From Myxococcus sp. RHSTA-1-4 (lineage in GTDB: Bacteria > Myxococcota > Myxococcia > Myxococcales > Myxococcaceae): a stretch of 64,000 nucleotides of DNA. Shown here one piece after another: positions 8,164 to 17,252 of this stretch; the stretch's first letter is position 1; each line of letters opens with the position of its first letter. The DNA lies in assembly GCF_020037125.1 (NCBI RefSeq), contig NZ_JAIQDG010000005.1:1-64000 (forward strand), read 5' to 3'. The notes beneath the pieces are model-generated. The model was given only the letters and a program-made list of their open reading frames with translations, did not search any database and was not told the origin of the DNA. The translations under genes were made by a program, and so were the position numbers.

Positions 8164-9843
8164 ATGCGCCTGAGGACGCGGCTGGCGCTCGCCTTCGCCC
8201 TGCTGGCGCTGGTGCCGCTGGCGGTGGTGGTGCCCCTCACCCTCACCCGCCTGCGGGACACGCTGTCGCGCGAGCTGGACGCGCGCATGGAGGCCGCCAC
8301 CACCTCCGCGCAGGAGTCGCTGGAGCGCTCCGGCGCCACCGCCCGCCGCGCGGTGGAGGAGCTGGTGGACAGCCCCGCCATGGAGGACCTGGCGCGCGAG
8401 GCCCGCGAGAGCCCCACCCGCGCCATCAAGGCCGGCACCGCCGAGGGGCTGATGCAGAGCCGCGGCCTGTCGGTGCTCGCCCTCTTCGACCGGGGCGGCA
8501 CGGTGCTGTCCTCCGGCCACCTGCCCGCGCGGCGTGGCGACCCGGACCCGGACCTCTTCGCCGTCACCCGCGAGAAGTCCCTGAAGCCCGTGCCGGTGCG
8601 CGTGGACGTGCGCACCCCGTCCGGCCTGCGCCAGCTTCCCGCGCTCGTCACCGCGCGCCCGGTGGACTACGGAGATTCGCGGCTGTGGGCGGTGGGCGGC
8701 GTGCTGCTCGACGAGGGACTGGCGCAGCACCTGTCGCGACTCACCCAGGCGCAGGTGTCCGTGGTGTCGGGTGGCACGGAGCTGGCCCGGGCCGGCGCGG
8801 CAGAGCCACCCACGGTGGCGCGCACGCTGCCGCTGGGAGAGGCCACCACGGTGCGGCTCGTCTTCAGCCGGGCCCCGGCGCGGGAAGCCGAGCAGGGCGT
8901 CATGCGCGCCTTCCTCCTGCTGGCGGGGCTGGGCGGCACCTTCGCGGTGCTGCTGGGCCTGCTGGTGTCGCGGTGGATGACGCGCCCGGTGGAGGCCCTC
9001 ACCGAGGGCGCCCGGCGCGTGGCGGAGGGCGCGCTGGACGCGCAGGTGGCGGTGGAGGCCAGCGGCGAGGTGGGCGAGCTGGTCCGCACCTTCAACCGGA
9101 TGACGGGCGAGCTGAAGGCCACCACCGAGCGGCTGGTGGCCAGCGAGCGCATCGCCGCGTGGCAGGAGGTGGCGCGGCGGCTGGCGCACGAAATCAAGAA
9201 CCCGCTGACGCCCATCCGCATGTCGCTGGAGACGCTGCAGGCCGCGCAGGAGGCAGGGCACCCTCGCTTCCCCGACATGTTCAAGGAGAGCGCGGGCGTG
9301 GTGCTGGAAGAGGTGGACCGGCTGCGGCGCATCGTGGACGAGTTCAGCCGCTTCGCGCGGATGCCCAAGCCGCAGCTCGCGCCGGTGGACCTGGGTGAAT
9401 TGGTGCAGAGCGTGCTGTCGCTGTACGCCACGCCGCCGCCGGGCATCCAGCTGCTCCCCTCGCTCCAGACGGGCGTGGTGGCGCGGGTGGATAGAGATCA
9501 GCTCACGCAGGTGCTGGTCAACCTGGTGAAGAACGCCGAGGAGGCCATGGCGGAGAAGGGCGGCCCGCTGCGCGTGCGGGTGAAGGGCACGGAGGCGGAC
9601 GCCATCATCGAGGTGGAGGACAGCGGCCCGGGCATTCCGCCGGAGCACCGCGCCCGTATCTTCGAGCCCTACTTCACCACCAAGGACGGCGGCACCGGCC
9701 TGGGGCTGGCCATCGCGGCGCGCATCCTCCAGGAGCACGGCGGCAAGCTGGACGTGGGCGGCGAGCCCGGCCAGGGCGCCCGCTTCAGCGTGGTGCTGCC
9801 CCGCGCCGAGGGCGTGGGGCCCGTCAAGTCACGGGCGGAGTGA
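8164..9843 (+). CDS. Membrane sensor histidine kinase (HAMP-HisKA-HATPase, NtrY-like)
   Basis: This protein has 559 residues. Two membrane segments (about 8-30 and 243-267) flank a periplasmic sensor region of about 210 residues. A HAMP linker follows (about 262-320, TRPVEALTEGARRVAEG), then a HisKA domain with the phospho-accepting H342 in LAHEIKNPLTP, and a HATPase_c domain with the N box (VNLVKNAEEAM), DSGPGIP (G1) and GTGLGLAIA (G2). The arrangement and the IKNPLTPI spelling resemble NtrY-type kinases. The start is an ATG with a GGAGG ribosome site six bases upstream, ten bases after the solute-binding-like gene. No response regulator is adjacent, so its partner must be encoded elsewhere. 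It probably reads an envelope signal connected with the upstream genes. Confidence 0.9.
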   Translation: MRLRTRLALAFALLALVPLAVVVPLTLTRLRDTLSRELDARMEAATTSAQESLERSGATARRAVEELVDSPAMEDLAREARESPTRAIKAGTAEGLMQSRGLSVLALFDRGGTVLSSGHLPARRGDPDPDLFAVTREKSLKPVPVRVDVRTPSGLRQLPALVTARPVDYGDSRLWAVGGVLLDEGLAQHLSRLTQAQVSVVSGGTELARAGAAEPPTVARTLPLGEATTVRLVFSRAPAREAEQGVMRAFLLLAGLGGTFAVLLGLLVSRWMTRPVEALTEGARRVAEGALDAQVAVEASGEVGELVRTFNRMTGELKATTERLVASERIAAWQEVARRLAHEIKNPLTPIRMSLETLQAAQEAGHPRFPDMFKESAGVVLEEVDRLRRIVDEFSRFARMPKPQLAPVDLGELVQSVLSLYATPPPGIQLLPSLQTGVVARVDRDQLTQVLVNLVKNAEEAMAEKGGPLRVRVKGTEADAIIEVEDSGPGIPPEHRARIFEPYFTTKDGGTGLGLAIAARILQEHGGKLDVGGEPGQGARFSVVLPRAEGVGPVKSRAE

Positions 9844-10014
9844 CGGGACGTCCCATGCGGGGGTGTCACCCACGCGGCTGTCTTCACACGCGTCGTGGCT
9901 CCGATGCACTTCGGGTGCGATGACTCCCGGCGGAGCCTTGACGGCCACGAGGCGTGAGGGCCGCGCCGCTCCCGTCCTCCCGGGCTTCCGGGGGTCTTGT
10001 TATCTTGCGCGCCC

Positions 10015-11808
10015 ATGAATGAGCCCACGGCCGTGTCCGACCCGCGCATCGGCTCGGTGTTGCAGGAGCGCTACCGCATCATCGAGCGACTCGCGGCGGG
10101 TGGCATAGGCGTGGTCTACCGGGGCGAGCGCCTGGAGGTGGGCAAGCCGGTCGCCATCAAGTTCCTCCACGCGTGGGCGGCCCGGGACGAGGACTTCCGG
10201 AAGCGGTTCCAGGTGGAGGCGCGCGCCATGAGCCGCCTCACCCATCCGTGCTGCGTGTCGGTCATCGACTTCGGCGTGGACCAGGACTCGCCGTACATGG
10301 TGATGGACTTCGTCACCGGCGAGACGCTGCGCGGCCTGCTGCGCGACGGGCCGCTGCCGCCGGCCAGGGCCCTGGCCACCATCCGCCACGTGCTCGCGGG
10401 ACTGGCGCACGCGCACGCGCAGGGCATCGTCCACCGGGACATCAAGCCGGAGAACATCATCGTCACCCAGGCCGTGGGCCTCGGGGAGCAGGTGCGCATC
10501 CTCGACTTCGGAATCGCCAAGCTCCGGGACGAGGCGACGGGCCTCACCTCCGGGCTGATGCTCGGGACGCCGGCGTACATGGCTCCGGAGCAGATTCACG
10601 GCGAGCCGGTGGGCCCGCCCACGGACCTGTACGCCACCGGGGTGCTGCTCTTCGAGCTGCTCACCGGAAACAAGCCCTTCACCGCGTCGAGCAACGCGGA
10701 GCTCTTCCACATGCACCGCGAGGTGAAGCCCCCGCCGCTGCGCGAGGTGGCGCCCGAGGCCGGCTTCACCGCCGAGCTCGAGGCGGCGGTGGAGAAGGCG
10801 CTGGCGAAGGCCCCGGCGGAGCGCTTCCAGTCCGCGACGGACTTCCTCGCCGCGCTCGACACGGTCGTGTTCGCGCCGGCCCGCATCCACGTGGCGCCGC
10901 CGGGCCAGGACGCGGCGCCGGGTCCGGGCGCCGACTCCGCGCCGGCCCGGGCTCACGCGACGCCCTCGCGCCAGGAGGCGCCCGAAGCTCCGCGCACCAC
11001 CGACGCCGCATCCGCACAGCGGGAAGAGGCGCTCGCGACGGAGGGGGCCTCGGCGCCGCGGAATTCACCGTCCAAAGCCCAGGCTCCCGCCGCGTGGGCG
11101 GCCTCGACGGAGGCCGTGGCCGCCGACTCCCCGCGAAACGTCCCCACGGAGCGCATCCCCCTGACAGCGTCCGGGGCGACTCCAACGACCCGGGGCCGCT
11201 CGCCCGCCATCATGCTGGGGGGCGCGGCGGCGCTCGTCCTCCTCGGGGCGGGCATCGTCTGGTGGGCCGCTGCCTCCACCTCCTCCGCTCCAGCGCCCGC
11301 GACCTCCGAGGCCGCGAAGCGCCCACAGGCCCCGGCCTCGCGAGGCACTGCGACGCGAGAGCAGCCCCGGACGGGCGCCTCGCCCCGCGAGGACTGGCGT
11401 CCCCCTCCGGAAGACCTCCCGGGTCTCGACGAGGTCCACCGGTTGATCGACGCCCAGCGGCGGGACGCGGCCCTGGCGGCGCTGAAGAAGCTGGCGGCGA
11501 AGCATCCGCGGAGCGCCTACGTGCGCTACCTGGAAGGAAACGTCAACTTCGACAACCTCCGCTGGGTGGATGGCGTGGCGGCGTACCGGGCGGCGCTGCG
11601 CAACGACGCCTCGTACCGCGACTCCCCCACCCTCATCCGGAACGCCATCCGCTGCCTCGTCAGCGACCGGTTCCATGGCATCTGCCAGGACTTCATCCGC
11701 AAGGACCTGGGCGACGCCGCCGTGCCCTACCTGGAGGAAGCCGCCCGCGCGGACCCCATGGCCAACGTACGGACCCGGGCCGCGGGGCTGCTCCGCGAGT
11801 CTCGCTGA
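10015..11808 (+). CDS. Ser/Thr protein kinase (PknB-like) with one transmembrane segment
   Basis: This protein of 597 residues is a eukaryote-like kinase. The kinase domain spans about residues 22-285: a glycine loop (RLAAGGIGVVYRG), K49 in VAIKFL, catalytic D142 in HRDIKPENI, D164 in DFGIAK, and GTPAYMAPE. A Pro/Ala-rich linker follows, then one membrane helix near residues 400-422 (LGGAAALVLLGAGIVWW). The C-terminal part (about 470-597) lies outside and has TPR-like helices (ALAALKKLAAKHPRSAYVRY). Topology matches myxobacterial Pkn proteins. Start is the ATG at 10015; there is no ribosome-binding site, and a TTATCT box sits 10-15 bases upstream, suggesting leaderless mRNA. Substrates are unknown. 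Confidence 0.93.
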   Translation: MNEPTAVSDPRIGSVLQERYRIIERLAAGGIGVVYRGERLEVGKPVAIKFLHAWAARDEDFRKRFQVEARAMSRLTHPCCVSVIDFGVDQDSPYMVMDFVTGETLRGLLRDGPLPPARALATIRHVLAGLAHAHAQGIVHRDIKPENIIVTQAVGLGEQVRILDFGIAKLRDEATGLTSGLMLGTPAYMAPEQIHGEPVGPPTDLYATGVLLFELLTGNKPFTASSNAELFHMHREVKPPPLREVAPEAGFTAELEAAVEKALAKAPAERFQSATDFLAALDTVVFAPARIHVAPPGQDAAPGPGADSAPARAHATPSRQEAPEAPRTTDAASAQREEALATEGASAPRNSPSKAQAPAAWAASTEAVAADSPRNVPTERIPLTASGATPTTRGRSPAIMLGGAAALVLLGAGIVWWAAASTSSAPAPATSEAAKRPQAPASRGTATREQPRTGASPREDWRPPPEDLPGLDEVHRLIDAQRRDAALAALKKLAAKHPRSAYVRYLEGNVNFDNLRWVDGVAAYRAALRNDASYRDSPTLIRNAIRCLVSDRFHGICQDFIRKDLGDAAVPYLEEAARADPMANVRTRAAGLLRESR

Positions 11809-11953
11809 GCCTCCGGTGTAGCCCCTCCCCCCACTGCATCGTCCCCGCCGCAATCATCCCAGGAGACTGTCGGCGCGCGAGCAGACAGGGTCTGAGCTGC
11901 CTCAATTCGCGGCCACTGGTGAACGATGGGGGGGCTTCGCGCCGGGGGCCTCC

Positions 11954-12610
11954 ATGCTGATTCGCAAGTGCGTCGCGGTGTTGGTGGGACTGGTGCTGGT
12001 GAGCTGCGGAGATGATGACCCGCCAGCCTCGCCGGGGCGCTTCGGTGAGGTGACGAGCGCGGTGGTGCTGGTCAACCCGGTCATCAACCAGGGGTCCACC
12101 ACGTCCGTGGTGCCGGGCAGCGGGGCGACGTGACAGTGCTGGCGGAGCCAACCGCATGCGCGGCGTGAAGGTCACCGGCCGGCTGACGAGCAACGCCAAC
12201 AGCTTCTCCGGCGCCTTCTCGGACATCGCCAGCGCCACCATCACCGGCAACGGCGTGACGCTGCCGCGCAACCGCTTCACGGCCGGGCAGGCCACGGTGC
12301 CCAGCTCCAGCGCGGTGCTGGTGGACAACACGGGGATTCCCTGAACGGCGGCTCGCGCTCGGACCGGGACTGGGGCTGAGACAGCGGCTGGGGCCTCTAC
12401 GGCGAGCTGCTGCTCAATCCCGCCTTTCCCAAGGTGCCCGTCCTCATCGTCTCGCGCGCGACGTGGCTCCCGCGGGACGTGCCCCTCTCGGGCATCCTCG
12501 CGATGCTGGAGACGCCCACCAGCCCGAGCGCATGGGAGCACTTCCGCGGCAGGGTGCGCCCGATTCTCCGGACACTGGCGGAGCAGGTGCGGGCCGAGGA
12601 GAATCGGTAG
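11954..12610 (+). pseudogene. Broken lipoprotein-type gene
   Basis: A start at 11954 encodes a good lipoprotein signal peptide (LVLVSCGDDD lipobox) and 59 residues, then stops at 12133. Protein-like sequence continues in another frame from about 12156 to 12344 (with SNANSFSGAFSDIASATITG, a beta-rich pattern). It then returns to the first frame from 12344, is interrupted by a TGA at 12377, and runs on to a stop at 12610 (with KVPVLIVSRATWLPRDVPLS). At least two frame changes and one internal stop separate these pieces. The last piece may belong to a different original gene. I do not recognise the family. Codon use is like the neighbours, so decay is probably recent, or sequence errors are present. 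Confidence 0.5.
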
Positions 12611-12620
12611 CCTTTCCGCC

Positions 12621-13187
12621 ATGCTCGCCCACAAGCCCGTGCTCCGCGGTGAACGCGTCGTCCTCCGGCCTTTCCTCCCCGAAGACGTGCCCGCGCTCTG
12701 GCGGATGCTCCACGAGCCCGAGTGCATGCGGCTCACCGGCTCGCAGCAGCCGTTCACCCGGGAGGCCGTGGAGGCGTGGTACGCGAGCCGGGCCGAAGAG
12801 CCGGACCGGCTCGACCTGGCCATCACGGATGCCGCCACCGGCGAGTGCCTGGGCGAGGTGGTGCTCAACAACCTCGACCCGCACAACCGCGCCTGCAACT
12901 TCCGCATCTCGCTCACCGGGCCCGGCGTCTTCGGACGCGGGCTGGGCACCGAGGCAACACGGCTGATGCTGCGGCACGCCTTCGAGAGCGTGGCTCTGCA
13001 CCGCGTGGAGCTGGAGGTCTACGCCTTCAACCCCCGCGCCCGGCGCGTCTACGAGAAGGTGGGCTTCGTCGCCGAGGGCGTCCGGCGGCAGGTCCTCTGG
13101 TGGGAGGGCGCCTGGCATGACGCCATCCTCATGTCCCTCCTCGCCCCCGAGTGGGCGAGCCACTCCGGGAGGCTGGGAGGCCGCTGA
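12621..13187 (+). CDS. GNAT acetyltransferase, RimJ/RimL-like
   Basis: This 188-residue protein has the layout of ribosomal-protein-type N-acetyltransferases: LRGERVVLRPFLPEDVPALW at the N-terminus, a central strand with GECLGEVVLNNLD, the acetyl-CoA pyrophosphate loop FGRGLGTEATRLMLRHAF (R/Q-x-x-G-x-G/A motif), and the C-terminal HRVELEVYAFNPRARRVYEKVGF signature with the conserved Asn and Tyr. It would acetylate an amino group on a protein or small molecule; the substrate cannot be read from sequence. It stands alone after the broken lipoprotein gene and converges with the metalloprotease gene. Confidence 0.88.
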   Translation: MLAHKPVLRGERVVLRPFLPEDVPALWRMLHEPECMRLTGSQQPFTREAVEAWYASRAEEPDRLDLAITDAATGECLGEVVLNNLDPHNRACNFRISLTGPGVFGRGLGTEATRLMLRHAFESVALHRVELEVYAFNPRARRVYEKVGFVAEGVRRQVLWWEGAWHDAILMSLLAPEWASHSGRLGGR

Positions 13188-13254
13188 GCGCCACGGCCGG
13201 CGCTCAGCGGGCGACGGCCCCTCCCGGAGTGACGGGAGAGGCCGCGCCGGTGCG

Positions 13255-15894
13255 TCAGTTCATCTCAATCTGGTTGTAGAGGACTTCCGTCGGCGCGACA
13301 CCATCGCTGAAGTCGACGATGCGCGTGTAGCGGTGGGTTCCCAGGTAGGGGGAGCCGTACAAGAGCTGGTCATGGCCGAGCGCGCGGAAGTCGCCGACGA
13401 AGGCCGTGGTCGTCAGGTTGTACAGGACATAACCATCGCCAATCTCCTCGCGGTAGCGCACCTCGGCCGGAGGCACGCCATCCAGGAAGTCCGCCACCAG
13501 CAGCCTGGGGCCCGTGGTGCCGTTGTTGACCAACAGGAGCTGGTCGTACCCGAGGCCGCGGAAGTCGCCGACGAACCCGGCGTCGCCGTCATCGGTCAGT
13601 CCATCCAGCTGGGGGAAGGCTCCCGTCTGCTCGGAGTAGCGCACCTCCGCCGGAGCCACGCCGTCCCGGAAGTCGAGGACCTGCACCCGGCCCTGGGTGC
13701 CCGCGCGGTTGATGCAGAGCACCTGGTCATACCCCCGGTTCTGGAAGTCCCCGACGAGGAGCTGGTCGTTCGGGTCAATCCAGCCCTGGAGGGTGTCGGG
13801 GAGGCTGCTCCAGGACTCCAAGTAGCCGACCTCGACGGGGGCGGCGCCGTCGCTGAAGTCGGCAATCATCACCCGGCCGCCCACGCCGTCGCGGTTGATG
13901 AACATGACCTGGTCATGACCGCGCCCGAGGAAGTCGCCCACGAGCTGGAGGTCCTCCGGGCCCTGCCAGCCATTGAGGATATCGCTCTGACCGTAGGGCT
14001 CGTGGTAGCGGACCTCGACGGGCACCACGCCGTCGCGGAAGTCGGTAATCATCACCCGGCCGCCCCAGCCCGAGTTGTTGATGAACAGGAGCTGGTCGTA
14101 GCCCAGGCCCCGGAAGTCGCCCTTCAGCTTCACGTCGGACGGCTCATGCCACCCGTCCATCACACCCGAGTCGCCCCAGTTCTCCTGGTAGCGCAGGTCG
14201 TACGCGCCATTCTTGAAGCGGTAGTCGTAGGCATTCACCCGGCGGCCGGTGCCCCCGCCGAAGATGGCCAGGAGCTGCTCGGTGCCTGACCCGATGAAGT
14301 CGCCGGCCTGGTAGACAATGGGCATCGCGAGCCGGAACGTCCGGGGCGCGCCATTGAGCAGCGGGCTGTTCCGCCCCTGCGCGTCCAGCGCGAAGACCTG
14401 CAGCGTGTGCTCCTGCCCGTCGACGTAGGAATCCGGGAGCCGGAAGCTGAAGCCGTGGTTGCCCGTGGTACCGGGGTAGGCCGCGTTGACGTCCCCCCGG
14501 TAGAGGTTCGCGGTGATGGTGGCGGCCGTGGCCGGGTTTCCGTCGATGGAGTAGTAGACGTTGATGGAGGCGGAGGGCGAGTCCAGGTCCAGCGCCCAGC
14601 CCGTCACCACGCCGTCACCTCCGATGGAGTCCAGCGTCCCGAAGGCACCCGGCAGGTTGAAGGTGCGAGCCGAGCCGTCCAGCAGCGGGTTGTGGAGGCC
14701 CTGCGCGTCGATGCCATAGACGTACATCGTATGCGGCTGGCCATCGCGGAAATACGCCGGCACGGGGAAGTAGAAGCCGTGGTCGCCGACGATGCCGTTG
14801 AAGGCGTCGTTGACGTCGGAGCGGTAGACGTCCGTGGCCGCCGCCCCGCTGTACGCGCCGGAGCCCGCCGGCCCGTCGATGTAGTAGTGCACGTCGATGG
14901 AGACCCCGGGAGAGGCGGTGTCGAGCGCCCAGCCCTTCACCTGTCCCGTCGGGGTGATTTCCTCGAAGTACCCCTTCACCACGCCGGGGTACATCTTCGC
15001 CGCGGCGGCGACGTCACCCGGGCTCAGCCCGCTTCGCTGTCCGATGGACTCGCCGTTCTTCGTCCGGATGGTGGTGAGCTTCGCGCCCGTGACGGGGTCG
15101 GTCTTCCCGAAGGACGTGGAGCCGTAGTGCATGATGGAGTTGAAGTCGTACGGCCCCTCGTCGTCTCCATCGCTGATGTGCTGCTCGAAGTTGTGCTCGC
15201 TGCCATCCAGGATGTTGTCCCAGAGGATGTCCACGTACTGGTCGCGGTCCGCCCGGCTCTGCTCGTGCCAGAGCCCGATGGCGTGGCCAAGCTCATGGAC
15301 CACCGAGCCGAAACCGCAGCCCTCGGCCAGGATGATGAACTGGCGGTCGCCCTGCATGCCGACGGCGGAGGAGCAGACGGTCCCCTTCGTGAAGTAGACG
15401 TGAGGCGTGGAGGTGGGAGTGGACGCGGAGACGGGGGAGAACCGCAGGCCCGTCTGCCGCTCCCAGTGCCGCATGGCATCCGCCACCACGTAGTTGTCGT
15501 AGAGCGAGCCGTAGACGTGGACGTAGGGCACCACGCCGTTGGGCCAGCGCTTGCTGGTGGGGGTGACGATGAGGCCCTGGGCGGAGACGCGCCCCTCGGC
15601 CTGGGCGCGCAGGGACTCGGACTCGCGCTCCACCTGCTCCGCCGTGCCGAGGATGATGTCGCCCTCGAAGATGGCCATGCCATCCACGACCTCGTACTTC
15701 ACCTTCCGCGGCTCGCCCCTGGGGCCGATGCGCGCATAGGCGGTGCGCACCTTGGAAGCGGGAGCCTGGACGGGCTCGGGCGTGGCCTGTGCCGCCGGCG
15801 TCTCCGCGTCATCCACGGGCCGGCATCCGGCCGTGAGGCACACCGCGGCCATCAGGGCCCGTCCCAGACGGGACCTGTCGTTCGTTCTACGCAT
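13255..15894 (-). CDS. Astacin-type (M12A) metalloprotease lipoprotein with repeat domains
   Basis: This 879-residue secreted protease begins with a basic signal peptide and a lipobox-like LTAGC near residue 25. The catalytic domain (about 115-320) has the full zinc signature HELGHAIGLWHE and the Met-turn SIMHYGS, diagnostic of astacins. It is followed by two beta-rich repeats of about 110 residues (VKGWALDTASPGVSIDVHYY and a second copy with VTGWALDLDSPSASINVYYS), then five to six units of about 55 residues with GDFRGLGYDQLLFINN and FRDGVxPxEVRY, which probably form a beta-propeller. The ATG at 15894 is chosen because the signal peptide starts there; a longer frame exists upstream. It is likely surface-bound or secreted and may act in predation or development. 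Confidence 0.88.
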   Translation of the reverse strand: MRRTNDRSRLGRALMAAVCLTAGCRPVDDAETPAAQATPEPVQAPASKVRTAYARIGPRGEPRKVKYEVVDGMAIFEGDIILGTAEQVERESESLRAQAEGRVSAQGLIVTPTSKRWPNGVVPYVHVYGSLYDNYVVADAMRHWERQTGLRFSPVSASTPTSTPHVYFTKGTVCSSAVGMQGDRQFIILAEGCGFGSVVHELGHAIGLWHEQSRADRDQYVDILWDNILDGSEHNFEQHISDGDDEGPYDFNSIMHYGSTSFGKTDPVTGAKLTTIRTKNGESIGQRSGLSPGDVAAAAKMYPGVVKGYFEEITPTGQVKGWALDTASPGVSIDVHYYIDGPAGSGAYSGAAATDVYRSDVNDAFNGIVGDHGFYFPVPAYFRDGQPHTMYVYGIDAQGLHNPLLDGSARTFNLPGAFGTLDSIGGDGVVTGWALDLDSPSASINVYYSIDGNPATAATITANLYRGDVNAAYPGTTGNHGFSFRLPDSYVDGQEHTLQVFALDAQGRNSPLLNGAPRTFRLAMPIVYQAGDFIGSGTEQLLAIFGGGTGRRVNAYDYRFKNGAYDLRYQENWGDSGVMDGWHEPSDVKLKGDFRGLGYDQLLFINNSGWGGRVMITDFRDGVVPVEVRYHEPYGQSDILNGWQGPEDLQLVGDFLGRGHDQVMFINRDGVGGRVMIADFSDGAAPVEVGYLESWSSLPDTLQGWIDPNDQLLVGDFQNRGYDQVLCINRAGTQGRVQVLDFRDGVAPAEVRYSEQTGAFPQLDGLTDDGDAGFVGDFRGLGYDQLLLVNNGTTGPRLLVADFLDGVPPAEVRYREEIGDGYVLYNLTTTAFVGDFRALGHDQLLYGSPYLGTHRYTRIVDFSDGVAPTEVLYNQIEMN

Positions 15895-16063
15895 GTGGGG
15901 CGACTTCCCTTCGGTGGAATGGAGGTGAATCACTCCCAATACGAAGGCACGGGAAAATCCTGGCGGGCCTTTCGTGCATGCCCCGGCTCGTTCCATTCGC
16001 GGACAGGTTTATTCACAACTAAACCTTCTGATAGGGTCCGCCCACTCACCAGGAGGGTGCCGC

Positions 16064-16291
16064 GTGAATGAGGCAGTGTCCGTCCCGCTGGGACGCGGGT
16101 TGAGGGATGCACGGCTGCGGACCGGCCTGACGCCGGCCCAGGTGGCGGACGCGGCGCGCCTTCCACCCGAGGCCTACGTGCGCATCGAGCGCGGGAAGCT
16201 GCTGCCCACCCTGCCCGCCCTCTACCTGTTGTGCCGCGCGCTGGGCATCCGCGCGGACTGGCTGCGAGGAGAGCCGTCCGCGAACCCCTGA
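16064..16291 (+). CDS. Small XRE-type helix-turn-helix protein
   Basis: This 75-residue protein is almost entirely one HTH_3 domain: RDARLRTGLTPAQVADAARL, then YVRIERGKLLPTLPALYLLCRALGI, matching the Cro/C1-type fold with the recognition helix in the middle. The start is a GTG at 16064, fixed by a strong ribosome site (AGGAGG) eight bases upstream; a longer reading from 15974 lacks such a site. An AT-rich patch (about 15999-16035), unusual here, probably holds its promoter. It may regulate itself or the bestrophin-like gene 82 bases downstream. No toxin partner is adjacent. Confidence 0.8.
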   Translation: MNEAVSVPLGRGLRDARLRTGLTPAQVADAARLPPEAYVRIERGKLLPTLPALYLLCRALGIRADWLRGEPSANP

Positions 16292-16373
16292 GTCCACGCC
16301 CCGGGCCCGGCGTGTGCGCTACCCTCGCGCCCGCGCATGGAATGTCCCGCCAGGCCCCCACGGCCCACCCACC

Positions 16374-17252
16374 ATGATTGATTACAACCCCAAGGACTGG
16401 TTCACCTTCATCTTCCGGATCCACCAGGCGGACACCTTCCGGAAGCTGCTGCCGATGATTGTCGCCATCTGCCTGTACTCGGCGCTGGTGGCCTGGCTGG
16501 AGTCCGCGGTCTGGAAGCTGCCCGACGACAGCCGCGTCAAGAACATCTCCCTGCTGCACAGCCTGCTCGGCTTCGTCATCTCCCTGCTGCTCGCCTTCCG
16601 GTCCAACTCCGCCTACGACCGCTGGTGGGAGGGCCGGAAGCAGTGGGGCGCCCTGGTCAACAACAGCCGGAACCTCGCCCTGAGGATGAACGCCCTCCTC
16701 CCCGAGGAGGACCGGGACAACCGCGAGTTCTTCCGGGCGATGATTCCCAACTACGCCTTCGCCCTGAAGAACCACCTGAGGGACCAGTTCAACCCGGAGG
16801 AGTTCGTCGCCGGGGGCGGCGTGGAGGCCCGGCACCTGGACCCGTCCCGGCACGTCCCCAACCAGCTTGCCTCGCTCCTGATGCGGAAGGTCTACGCGCT
16901 GCAGAAGCAGGGCGTCCTCACCGGGGAGCAGCTGCTCTCCATGAACGCGGAGCTCCAGTCGTTCACCGACATCTGCGGGGCCTGCGAGCGCATCCGCAAC
17001 ACGCCCATCCCCTTCTCGTACTCGGTCTTCCTGAAGAAGTTCATCTTCTTCTATGTGATGACGCTGCCCTTCGGACTGGCCTTCAGCCTGGGCTACTACG
17101 TCATCCTGGCGGTGGCCTTCGTCTTCTACGTCCTCGCGTCGATGGAGCTCATCGCGGAGGAAATCGAGAACCCCTTCGGCACCGACGCCAACGACCTGCC
17201 CACGGATGGCATCAGCGGGAAGATCCGCCGGCACGTGGGGGAGATTCTCTGA
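16374..17252 (+). CDS. Bestrophin-like anion channel (YneE/UPF0187 family)
   Basis: This 292-residue membrane protein matches bacterial bestrophins: YNPKDWFTFIFRIHQADTFR at the start, membrane helices near residues 25-45 and 62-80 (LLHSLLGFVISLLLAFRSNSAYDRWWEGRK, where the last part is the family hallmark), two more near 215-260, and the cytoplasmic motif EEIENPFGTDANDLP, which in bestrophins lines the gate and binds calcium. It would form a pentameric chloride or other anion channel in the inner membrane. The stop overlaps the next start (TGATG), implying co-translation with the acetyltransferase. Confidence 0.9.
   Translation: MIDYNPKDWFTFIFRIHQADTFRKLLPMIVAICLYSALVAWLESAVWKLPDDSRVKNISLLHSLLGFVISLLLAFRSNSAYDRWWEGRKQWGALVNNSRNLALRMNALLPEEDRDNREFFRAMIPNYAFALKNHLRDQFNPEEFVAGGGVEARHLDPSRHVPNQLASLLMRKVYALQKQGVLTGEQLLSMNAELQSFTDICGACERIRNTPIPFSYSVFLKKFIFFYVMTLPFGLAFSLGYYVILAVAFVFYVLASMELIAEEIENPFGTDANDLPTDGISGKIRRHVGEIL

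Noticed and set aside
8775..8792. Second sigma-54-like string (TGGCACGGAGCTGGCC)
   Set aside because: It lies inside the histidine kinase coding sequence and has two mismatches in the -12 box; no gene follows at a suitable distance.
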